Assembly (NCBI RefSeq): GCF_000687475.1
Contig: NC_057319.1
Span: 4,578,001-4,642,000 of the forward strand
DNA from: Ustilaginoidea virens
Taxonomy: Eukaryota > Ascomycota > Sordariomycetes > Hypocreales > Clavicipitaceae
DNA: 64,000 nucleotides
Direction of reading: 5' to 3'
The notes beneath the pieces are model-generated. The model had not been told where the DNA came from and searched no databases. It worked only from the letters and a program-made list of their open reading frames with translations. A program made the position numbers and the translations under genes. How positions within the stretch are numbered: the first letter of the stretch is position 1; each line of letters begins with the position of its first letter. Positions 11,116 to 20,386 of this stretch are shown here, in pieces.

Positions 11116-11579
11116 TGTCGGAATCGTCGGTCACTCAGTAACTCAGTCACTCAGTCACTCAGTCACTCAGTCACTCAGTCACTCAGTTAGTCAGTCAGTC
11201 ACTTAGTCAGTCGGTCACTCAGTTAGTTAGTTAGTTAGTCACTTAGTCAGTACACCTGATAGTGACGCGGCGGATGTGGCTATAGCATATATGCATACGT
11301 AGTCAGTCAGTCAGTCACTTAGTCAGTGCACCTGATAATGACGCGGCATATGTGGCTATAGCACACAGGCATACGTAGTCATTGCGTGCCCGGCACACAT
11401 AGCATATAGGGCACATCGCCGCCCTCAGTCTTTTCTTGCTTTCTTCTTTCTTAGATAGACACTTCACAATATATTCACTTCAGGGACGATCCATACCTCT
11501 GATAGGTGATACTGTGATAGTCACCGATACAGTAGTATCACGCGCGCACCCTACGCACTAGGACCTGGCCTGCTCAACA
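11116..11579 (+). repeat. Element 2 left (5') LTR
   Basis: 464 bp, TG..CA. It starts with a TCACTCAG/TCAGTCAG minisatellite (about 11130-11240) followed by two tandem copies of a ~75-bp module (about 11238-11310 and 11316-11385) containing CACCTGATA.TGACGCGGC. The remainder is less repetitive and ends in CTGCTCAACA. Confidence 0.93.
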
Positions 11580-11591
11580 CTGATCAGTGTT
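11576..11591. repeat. 16-bp perfect palindrome across LTR/internal junction
   Basis: AACACTGATCAGTGTT equals its own reverse complement. Four bases belong to the LTR end and twelve to the expected primer-binding site. Confidence 0.85.
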
Positions 11592-11706
11592 ACAGTAGTA
11601 ATATAGATCAGCTAGAGATTTGTCTAGAAGAGACGATCTCGGCGAGATCGTGCTAATCTGAGAGATAAATTACGCACGTTAACCTTCTCTCCTCTCGTCC
11701 ATTACG

Positions 11707-11709
<3 letters not shown>

Positions 11710-11756
<47 letters not shown>
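11710..11756. repeat. 47-base poly(T) in element 2 leader
   Basis: Uninterrupted T run flanked on both sides by TTACGAGG/TACGAGG. Confidence 0.9.
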
Positions 11757-11758
<2 letters not shown>

Positions 11759-11771
11759 GAGGTTTTTTTTT

Positions 11772-12022
11772 TACACTGCTAAATATCACGCTTTGACGAT
11801 ACCAATTAGCCACCAAGTTACACTCTGCAAAAACGCTATATATTACGACCTTTGATAATACCATTTAGCGACAATTTACACTCTGCAAAAACGCTATATA
11901 TTACGACCTTTAGTAATACCATTTAGCGACTAAATCACACACTCTGTAAAAAGGCTATATATCACGATTTTTGACGATACCATTTAGCCACTAAATTATA
12001 CACTTTGCAACCGCTTATATTT
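11772..12022. repeat. Leader tandem repeat, ~58-62 bp unit, about 4 copies
   Basis: Successive units start with ACACTCTGCAAAAACGCTAT or a decayed form and contain CGAYNNTTNRNNATACCAWTTAGC. Copies begin near 11772, 11819, 11877, 11936 and a partial one near 11998. Confidence 0.8.
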
Positions 12023-12057
12023 ATACTTTTTCTCTCTATTTCTTACATTTAAGCAAT

Positions 12058-15000
12058 ATAGATTCATCACGACCATCATCACCTACACCACCATCTTTAT
12101 TACTGCCCGAGCTACTGCAAAAATATGCTAAGTTTGTTGATAAGAATTGGATTGATGCGAATGAACATATTGATCTACAAAATGCAACCGATACCGACCT
12201 ATATAATCGGCTAATATACCGCTATAACGCTTATGATATAGGCGAAGATATAGATAACGATTTATGGGATATATTTTGCGATGACTTTAGCGAGTGGGAT
12301 GAAGTCTTATTTAAACGCATTAATAAGGAGCTACTACGGGAATTCCGTATAGTTCTACGTAAGCATGGCGTATATGCAGGACGATCAGGCTCAGCAGTTA
12401 TACCATCTTTAATTAACTACCTACAACAACCGGAAAATCCTACATAGCCACAAGAGGAAATAAGCCGGCAGCTACAACGCAAAAGGTTTGTATCGCGATT
12501 AAATCCATATAGGGAAGTATCTATACCAATTGGTAATACTACGCGAGAATTGCAAATACTGCAAAACACACCTGGACGAACTATATCACAAGCAATAGTT
12601 ATACCTTTACTAGAAAGACCGTCATAAGCCCCTTCTTCGAATAGGGATTTTAATACACCTAGCGCTCAATTACAGCAAACGGAAATTATTCCCCTATCAA
12701 CATCAAAATAGCCTCCTACACAATATAAAGGGAAGGAGCCTATTTACAATAGGCCACAAGTTAAGATAGGGGAAAGCTCCCGTAATGCACAACAGCATTT
12801 AATAAGCGAGGACCATTCACATAACGAAGATAATAGCGAGGAATATAGTCCGCAATAACCGGCCCGAAATAACGACTTATATTATCCTAGGGCTTATACC
12901 CCTAGTAGAGGCGGATTTTTTCGAGGCTCACAAGGCCGGCCTATACCAATAAGAGGCCGAATAATTAACCCAGATGATATACTGCTATCCACAGAGAGCC
13001 TTAATAAGGCAGATCAAGAAGCATATAGGCACCAATCCGATATTAATAACCCCCGTATTACCGTTTCCAACGGCACTAGGCAGGCTACCGGTATTGGTCA
13101 AAGCACAATAAATGCTAGATTTGACGACTCTTAGTATCACAGCCACCCACAAAAGCCGCCAAATATAACAGATAACCCAAATATAACAAATAACCCAATT
13201 ATAATAGATAACCCGATTATACTACAACGCAGCCAATAAGATATTCCAGAATACCCTCCAGAGCCAGATATTCCAAAACACCGGGACGATATATCTAAAA
13301 AGATATCTAACCTACTATAAAGCTACCGTACAGAGGACAGATATAGCGGTAAAATAGATGACTTTATTATCCCAAAGGTCATATCTTTTAAAAGCAAATG
13401 TCGACTGCTAGGCTTACCCAATTACGCATTTAATAGGGCATTTCAGATCATATTAATCGGCAATATAGAGACTTTTTACTTCGATAATATAGAACCTATC
13501 TATAATACCCTTACATTCAACAAAATAGTCCACAAGGTTAAAAGCCACTTTAAGACTAAAAGCATAGAGCAATTCTATTTATATCGGTAGAATAAAACAA
13601 CACTATAATCAACTATTGCAAAACACCCCGATAAATCTAAGCTCGAATGCCTTAATATTTTATTAAAAGAACTATAACGCTTGTATCATAGCCTTTTTCC
13701 CCCATTTACAGCTAATACTGAGCTACATCGGCAAGTGCTTAATACTGTACGGGATACCCCAGAATGCAGCCAGGCTATATACCGTTATACACCAATATTT
13801 AAAGGGCTTGCATCAGACCTACGGCATTCTATATCTATATATAAAGCAGTATAATCACACCGGGATCAACAAAATCACTTCCTTTAATAAGATATAGAAG
13901 ATATAAATACCGACGATAATATAGCATTATTTACAGACCGCAGATATAGTCCATCCCACCGATTTTAATGCCCCTAACGTTTTAGACCCTCATAACGGCA
14001 ATTTAGATCATACCGTATAAAGCCTTACTAAAAGAAGTGTTTTATTTGTAATAAAATAGGTTGCTAGTCATTAAATCACTCTACTAAAGAACAATAAGAA
14101 TCCAAGGCCTACTAGATAAAAAGCCAGTCACACCGTATAATACCTAATAATAAAAAGTTTAATATATTTTTACAGGAATACGAAGGGAATATATAGGATA
14201 ACCTATAGCAATAAGAGCCCGAAAATACCGATATTAACGATATCGTTGAAGATTTTAAGGCGATAATAGTAGCGGATATAAATGACGAGGAAGATATCCC
14301 ACCGTAAATTATAGCCACCCAATATTTCCTATCACATACGCCGATGCAACTACTATTATCGCCTAATATATTACAGGCCTTACAAGATAAGATATATAGG
14401 CATACCTTATTATACGATGACCCTTTCTAACTATTACCGGACCGTAATTATACCTTTTTGAAAGAAGAGTAATATATAGACCAAGTCTTCCGCGGTATAT
14501 TACCAGATACCGGCGCTTCCGGCGTTTTAATGGCTAGTATAGGCTAAGCAAAGGCTCTTATAAAAATAATACTATCGCTAAAAATTAAGAAAAGTCAGCG
14601 GCATTATACCGTTAAATTTAGCGAAGGTTCGGCGACATCTTTTAGTATACTATATATCCCTATAATATTTAAGACTATTACCTTTTACGTTATTAGTAGT
14701 ATAACCCCATTCTTATATTCTATTACAGATATAGATAGAATGGGTGTTAAGCTAGATAATATAGCAAACGTATTAATACAAGGGAATATTAAAGTCCCTA
14801 TAATAAGGAAATAGGGACATCCTTAGTAGCCTATAAATACAACAGAAATAATAGCCTTCTATCTTTCCGCCAATGAAATCCAATAATTACACCGACGTTT
14901 TAGGCACCCTTCTATAAATAGGCTTGCAAAAGTGCTACATAAGGCTGGTTACGATGATATAGACCGCAATATAATCGAACGCATCACACAAATATACCAC

Positions 15001-17969
15001 CAATACTAGCTAAATGCAAAGGCACCTACCCGATTTAAATTTACACTTAGGGACGACTACCAATTTAATTACAAAATTATAGTCGATATTATGCAAATAG
15101 ATAACCGGCCTATATTACATATAGTAGATACCGCAACCAGCTTCTAAGCAGCTAGATTTCTCGACCCATAAAGACAAAAGGCCCGAGATATCTGGAATAC
15201 CCTTAAAGAATACTAGATAGATACCTACCTTAGACCGCCTGACTGGATAGTGCATAATGCTAGAAAGAATTTTGCATCCACTAAATTCCATCATAATGTA
15301 CGGTTATTAGCTATAAATATTGACGAAGTTCCCATTAAGGCCCACCATAGTATTAGCAAAGTAGAAAGATATTACGCTCCATTACGACGCGCCTATACTA
15401 TTATTAATAGCGAAATAGGCGATATAATAACAAAGGAACAAAAATTACAGCTCGCTGTTAAAGCCGTTAATAATTCCGCTAAACCAGACGGTTTAGTACC
15501 TACGTTATTAGTCTTTAGAATATATCCTAGGCTTACAAATGACTCACCACCAAGCCTATCAGTATTACAACATGCCGAGATATTACGGAAAGCTACTAAT
15601 ACAGCTAGAAAATGCCTTATAAAGCGGCAAGTTAATAATGCCCTCGCTACCCGTAACGGACCTAATACCTAGCCTATTCACCAATTACTACTGCAGTCAG
15701 ACGTACAGGTATAGCAAGAGAAAAGTGGCTAGCACGGCCTATATAAGCTAATAAGCTTTAACGATGAGACTTATATCATACAAATGCTTTACGGACCAAC
15801 TAAATTTCGATTAATAGTTGTTAAGCCTTATATTTATAACCTAGATAAGGACCCTATAGAAATCGTACCGACCGAGGCCCCGGCCCATCACAATAGTATA
15901 AATACCCCGGCCTGTCCGAATAGTATAAATACCCCGGCCCGTCTGAATATTATAAATACCCCGGCCCGTCCGAATATTATAAATACCCCGGCCCGCCCTA
16001 ATAATATAAATCCGGCCCATCCCAGTAGGATAAATGCCCCGGCCCGTCCTAGCAGAATAGAGGTTAGGATACTGGCTGCAATATCCTCAGCAATTCCTAA
16101 TGCCCTAGCCCGTCCCGATATAATAAATACCCTGGCCCGGTCTAGCAGGCTAGAAGTCAGAATACCCGCTACAGCTGCCCTATTTAATATAATAATTAAT
16201 GAGGATTAAGAAAAGGCTTTTATTAATACCGTTAATTCTAATAGTATAATTAATACTGCCTTTTTGACTATAAAAGAAAAAGCCGACTTACAACTTGCGA
16301 ATAAATTACGCCAATAAGGAAAAATTACAATGCCTAGAAACCCATTTGAATAATCCGACCAAGCCAAAATAGAAGCATTATAGGCCCGCGATATATTCCG
16401 ATTTACCACTTATGATAATAGTAAGCACGGTAACTAACGCTTATTTAATTCTAGGATGGTAAGGGAAATTAAAGGCAAGGGCACCGCAACGCTATACGAA
16501 AAATCACGGCTTATAATACAAGGCCACAGTAATAATAAAAAGCAATTAATATTAACCTAGTCGCCCACGATTTAATGGGCAAGTTAATGTTTATTAATAT
16601 CTATAGCTCTATTATTATACCGGTCTTACGGCTTATTCTTATGGATAAGAGATATCACATAGGCCTATATGCAGTCATCTACTAATCTTAACCGGTCAAT
16701 TATTATGAAGTTACCTAAGCAAATAGCCCACCAATATCCCGATAATACCATTATGGAAGTGGTAAAGCCACTATATGGTATAGCTGAGGCAGGCATATAT
16801 TAGTAGGCAACTTACTTCCGGCACTATCGCGATAAATTAGGCATAACTACGTCAACATACGACCCTTATTTATTAATATCTGACGATAGTGACGATAATA
16901 ATAATACCATAAATAATACCGCAGATAATACCACAGATAATACCACACCTTTTGGTATAGTAGGAATGCAAATAGATGATATACTTAGCCTTAGTAATAT
17001 ATCTTTTTTCGACCGCGAAGATATAGAGCTCACTAAGGCAGGATTTAAAGTAAAGCCTAAAACAAAATTATCGCCTATAACGCCCCTACTATTTAACGGT
17101 TGCAAATTAACTATTGATGCCGATAATAATATAATACTATGTCAGAAAGGCCAGAGTAAAAATATCGCCCTTATCGATAAAAACACACCTACGGCACAAC
17201 AAACCTATGTCGAACAACGTGCCTATGGCGCCTATATTGCAACTGTTTGCCAACCCGAAGCATCTTATGACCTATTTGTTGCAGCACAATAATAACGGCC
17301 TAATTCTGATGATATCGCTAGATTAAATAAACGCCTTAAATGGCAGCTGGATAATCAGGACCGCGGCTTATAATATATCAACTTCGACCTTACTACAGCT
17401 AAAATCTTTATATTTATGGATGGATCATTTGCCAACAATAAAGATTTAAGCTCCCAGATAGGATATATTGTTAAGGATATATTGTTATTATTGGCAACGA
17501 AAAAGATAACCCGATAGAAGAAAATACCTTTATGCTAACTAGTAATATTATAATATATAGCTCTACCAAAAGCAAGCGCATAACACGCAGTATACTTGCC
17601 TCTAAGTTATATAGTATAGTATAAGGAGTCGATATCGCATATGCGATAGGTACGACTTTAAATATAATTACCATAAAGCTAGGATTACCAAGAATTCCTA
17701 CGGTTGTGTGTATAGACTCTTTTTCACTATACGAATGCCTTGTTAAGCTAGGCACGACAAAAGAAAAGAGACTAATAATAGATATTATGGCCTTAAGACA
17801 GTCATATGAGCGTCGAGAGATTTATGAGATCCGTTAGATTAACGGGAATGATAACCTTGCCGATGCTATGACTAAAGGAACACCAAATAAGGCCCTCGAG
17901 ACTTTTGTCGACCACAATAAGGCTACTATTCGTGTAGAAGGATGGGTTAAAAGGTCAGCAAGTGGATGA
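12058..17969 (+). pseudogene. Copia gag-pol polyprotein of element 2, RIP nonsense throughout
   Basis: One frame runs from ATA at 12058 (probably a former ATG; next residues DSSRPSSPTPPS) to near 17473. Its interruptions are nearly all TAA/TAG where Gln or Trp fits. Visible parts: gag (ELLQKYAKFVDKNWIDANEH), zinc-knuckle-like CFICNKIGC..LNHS (about 14040), protease PDTGAS (about 14505), integrase (LHRRFRHPSINRLAKVLHKA near 14895; HHSISKVERYYAPLRRAY near 15340), a Pro-rich linker with repeated ARPNIINTP units (15880-16160), RT (MKLPKQIAHQYPDNTIM; active-site MQIDDILSL near 16969) and RNase H (FMDGSFANNKDLSSQIGY near 17415). A 14-bp tandem duplication (17460-17473 / 17474-17487) shifts the last ~500 bp into another frame, ending at TGA 17967-17969. 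The integrase motif that should read D.G..F is NARKNF. Confidence 0.9.
17460..17487 (+). repeat. 14-bp tandem duplication causing frameshift
   Basis: AGGATATATTGTTA is present twice in direct succession inside the RNase H coding region. The conserved downstream sequence (IIGNEKDNPIEENTFML..) is readable only in the shifted frame. Confidence 0.85.
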
Positions 17970-18239
17970 GTGTAGCTGGATAATATCTGGTATTATTGGC
18001 GCCGTTATTTACGGCAGGTAAGTGAGTTTGTTTTCTTATATTCTATTACGCTACGCAATTCCTATTATTTCTTTTGGTATAATGGCTACGATATTCAACA
18101 TCTTAGCCAAACCCAATCGGGGTATAATACCGGTTGGAAGCACAACCTTCCTAGACCTAGCCATATTTGCATTTCTATGTATTTGCCTTACAACCGAGCG
18201 ATTCCGTCGTTTTGTTATTATAAAAAGAGAGACTACTAG

Positions 18240-18703
18240 TATCGGAATCGTCGGTCACTCAGTAACTCAGTCACTCAGTCACTCAGTCACTTAGTCACTT
18301 AGTCACTCAGTTAGTCAGTCAGTCACTTAGTCAGTCGGTCACTCAGTTAGTTAGTTAGTTAGTCACTTAGTCAGTACACCTGATAGTGACGCGGCGGATG
18401 TGGCTATAGCACATATGCATACGTAGTCAGTCAGTCAGTCACTTAGTCAGTGCACCTGATAATGACGCGGCATATGTGGCTATAGCACACAGGCATACGT
18501 AGTCATTGCGTGCCCGGCACATATAGCATATAGGGCACATCGCCGCCCTCAGTCTTTTCTTGCTTTCTTCTTTCTTAGATAGACACTTCACAATATATTC
18601 ACTTCAGGGACGATCTATACCTCTGATAGGTGATACTGTGATAGTCACCGATACAGTAGTATCACGCGCGCACCCTACGCACTGGGACCTGGCCTGCTCA
18701 ACA
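18240..18703 (+). repeat. Element 2 right (3') LTR
   Basis: Direct copy of 11116-11579. The first bases are TA instead of TG, a RIP-type transition. Confidence 0.93.
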
Positions 18704-18708
18704 TATTC
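18704..18708. repeat. Target-site duplication TATTC, right copy
   Basis: Matches 11111-11115. Confidence 0.93.
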
Positions 18709-19442
18709 TGTAGTACTAATACCACTAGGGCGTTATATCGGCTTAAAGTAGTGGTTTTCTTTAATATTCTTGACTTACTATAGCTAGATTATTCTTATTC
18801 TTACCGTTAATACTGCCGATAATGCCCTAGCTATTAATATAGCTCTAGTATTTACAGAAGGGGCACGATCTATAGCTTCTATTAATAAATCGGCTATTAC
18901 TACCGATATAGATATTAATGCTAATGCCTGTATAGAATAGATAGGTTTATCTAATTCCTATACTGGCAGAAGAGGTATATTTAGTATTGCCGAGCCCTTA
19001 GGGTTAACGAATATCTAAATATTATCCTCTAAAGTACGCTTTTAAATATAATTATACTAGATATCCTAATTATATCGGGATATCAGCCTGACTACTAGTT
19101 TAGAGCTATCATCAGTAATAGTACCTATTTTCGCTAACAATAATATTTAGGGCACGAATTAATCTAACGAAAATAGCGGTTAAGATATCGGTTAGTTACT
19201 TTTAAAGGAAATATCGCTACTTTCCTTCTAAATAGCCTCCTTTTTAATTAATAAGGCCACACGAGTATATCAGCAATAAGGCTTTTGACGGATTCAACGG
19301 GGAACCTAAAGCTTACTTAAATAGGATCCGGAAAATAGTGGCTTTTACAGCAAAATAAAGATAACAGTTAATCTTAAGGCTGGGCCATAAGGTAAGGGAT
19401 AAAAATAAGGTTTTTATTATGATATTTACGCAATTGCTACCA
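18709..19442 (+). pseudogene. Possible gag remnant of a second retroelement family
   Basis: Between element 2 and the right LTR of element 1, the plus strand reads FDGFNGEPKAYLNRIRKIVA (about 19276-19336) followed by a RIP-stopped frame up to the LTR. This resembles the start of a Ty3/Gypsy-type gag domain. It is on the opposite strand to the Copia RT of element 1 and ends exactly at that element's LTR. The same last bases read on minus start TGGTAGC, a possible primer site, so one of the two readings may be chance. Confidence 0.35.
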
Positions 19443-19638
19443 TATCAGAATGCATAGGGAAAATGCGATAATACTTGATTGAAGGAACCAAGTCCTCTCT
19501 AAGAGACTTATATTCCCAGCTATTTATAGTGGGATAGGGGGTACCCCTAAGGGCTTACTGATCCAGGGTGAACTCGGCATATCCGACCTCGGATATGACC
19601 GATATCCACATTACAGACAAGCCAATTTCCCTCCAATA
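19443..19638 (-). repeat. Element 1 right LTR (5' LTR)
   Basis: 196 bp direct repeat of 8159-8354 with TA..TA ends that derive from TG..CA by transitions. Confidence 0.9.
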
Positions 19639-19643
19639 GCGAC
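19639..19643. repeat. Target-site duplication GCGAC, right copy
   Basis: Matches 8154-8158. Confidence 0.88.
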
Positions 19644-20386
19644 ACACGGCCCACCCGGCTAAACCCGACCAGGCAGGCATCTTGCCAAGCTAGCCCCAGC
19701 AACACGAGGGATTTTCGGGATCCAAGAGAAAAACGCCAGCCTCGACTTTCCAGGGTCCGGCCCCGGACTTGCCGTCAACGACTGACAATCAAGCTCACAC
19801 CCTGCATGCAGAGCTACCGCTCAGCTGTTTTTTTTTTTTTTTCCCGTGCGTCATCGCAGGCCGCCCCCGTCTCGTGTAAGCTCGTCTAGTGGAAACTCGT
19901 CTTGTGAAAGGTTCGTCTCGTGGAAGCTTATCTGAGCACTAATCAGGCGAGATGCGTCCTTGCAGCGGTCACCACTCTCGAGATTGTCAAAGTCCCATCG
20001 TCTCAGCCTTGGTTAGGCAGCATCTGGAGCTTCACCAGCGGGCCCTTGACGCCCCTGGCATGGCCGTGTTTGGGACGGGATTGTGAAACGCATCGGAAAC
20101 TCGGCGCCCAGTTGCGTGTACGTGCTGCACAGATACATACATACCGTCCCAGGTCACCAGGCCGTTTCCCGACTCGCCGGGACGGAAAACGAGCCGGATG
20201 TCGATGCCAACTCAACGTCACTTGCGTACGTACAGACAGGATACTCCGGCTAGCTCCTGGCACCCAGAGAGCCCACGACTTTTTTTTTTTTTTCTTTTTT
20301 TTCACATTCTCTACCAACATCATCGCTGAAATGCCGCCTAAACGCCTCGAATCATACCTAGTTAGTTATATACACCGTGGTCACGA
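19644..20386. other. Intergenic region downstream of hrd3
   Basis: GC-rich unique DNA resumes right after the target duplication. There are T tracts near 19828-19841 and 20280-20302. No supported gene. Confidence 0.55.

Larger units (their letters stand above)
11116..18703 (+). mobile_element. Element 2: complete Copia-type LTR retrotransposon, nested, RIP-inactivated
   Basis: 7,588 bp with 464-bp direct LTRs (11116-11579, 18240-18703) of identical length, differing at about seven sites, all transitions. It is flanked by TATTC duplications (11111-11115, 18704-18708). Internal order: leader with tandem repeats and a 47-T run, then one long rightward gag-pol frame in Copia order: gag, zinc knuckle, protease, integrase, RT, RNase H. 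Because it interrupts element 1 and has fewer LTR differences, it is the younger insertion. Confidence 0.95.
8159..19638 (-). mobile_element. Element 1: outer Copia-type LTR retrotransposon, RIP-degraded and interrupted
   Basis: Two direct 196-bp LTRs (8159-8354 and 19443-19638) are flanked by identical 5-bp GCGAC duplications (8154-8158, 19639-19643), which marks an insertion unit. The LTRs differ at about 13 sites, all transitions by eye, with no indels, which fits RIP. The coding strand is minus: reading leftward, a purine tract AAGGGGGTG abuts the left (3') LTR, TGGTAGC sits directly inside the right (5') LTR as a possible initiator-Met tRNA primer site, and the LTR has TATAAATA on the minus strand. 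Only reverse transcriptase and RNase H remain (8450-10240). Gag, protease and integrase are missing, and at 10241 a different LTR-like sequence begins. Element 2 (11116-18703) is inserted inside. Confidence 0.85.

Noticed and set aside
11130..11240. Regularly spaced TCACTCAG units considered as a CRISPR-like array
   Set aside because: Contiguous tandem repeat inside an LTR in a eukaryote, without unique spacers.
17758..17765. A second, compensating frameshift in RNase H of element 2
   Set aside because: Recounting the A run shows the shifted frame continues to TGA 17967-17969; only the 14-bp duplication is needed.
8159..19638. DNA transposon with terminal repeats
   Set aside because: The 196-bp ends are in direct, not inverted, orientation, and RT/RNase H sequence is inside.
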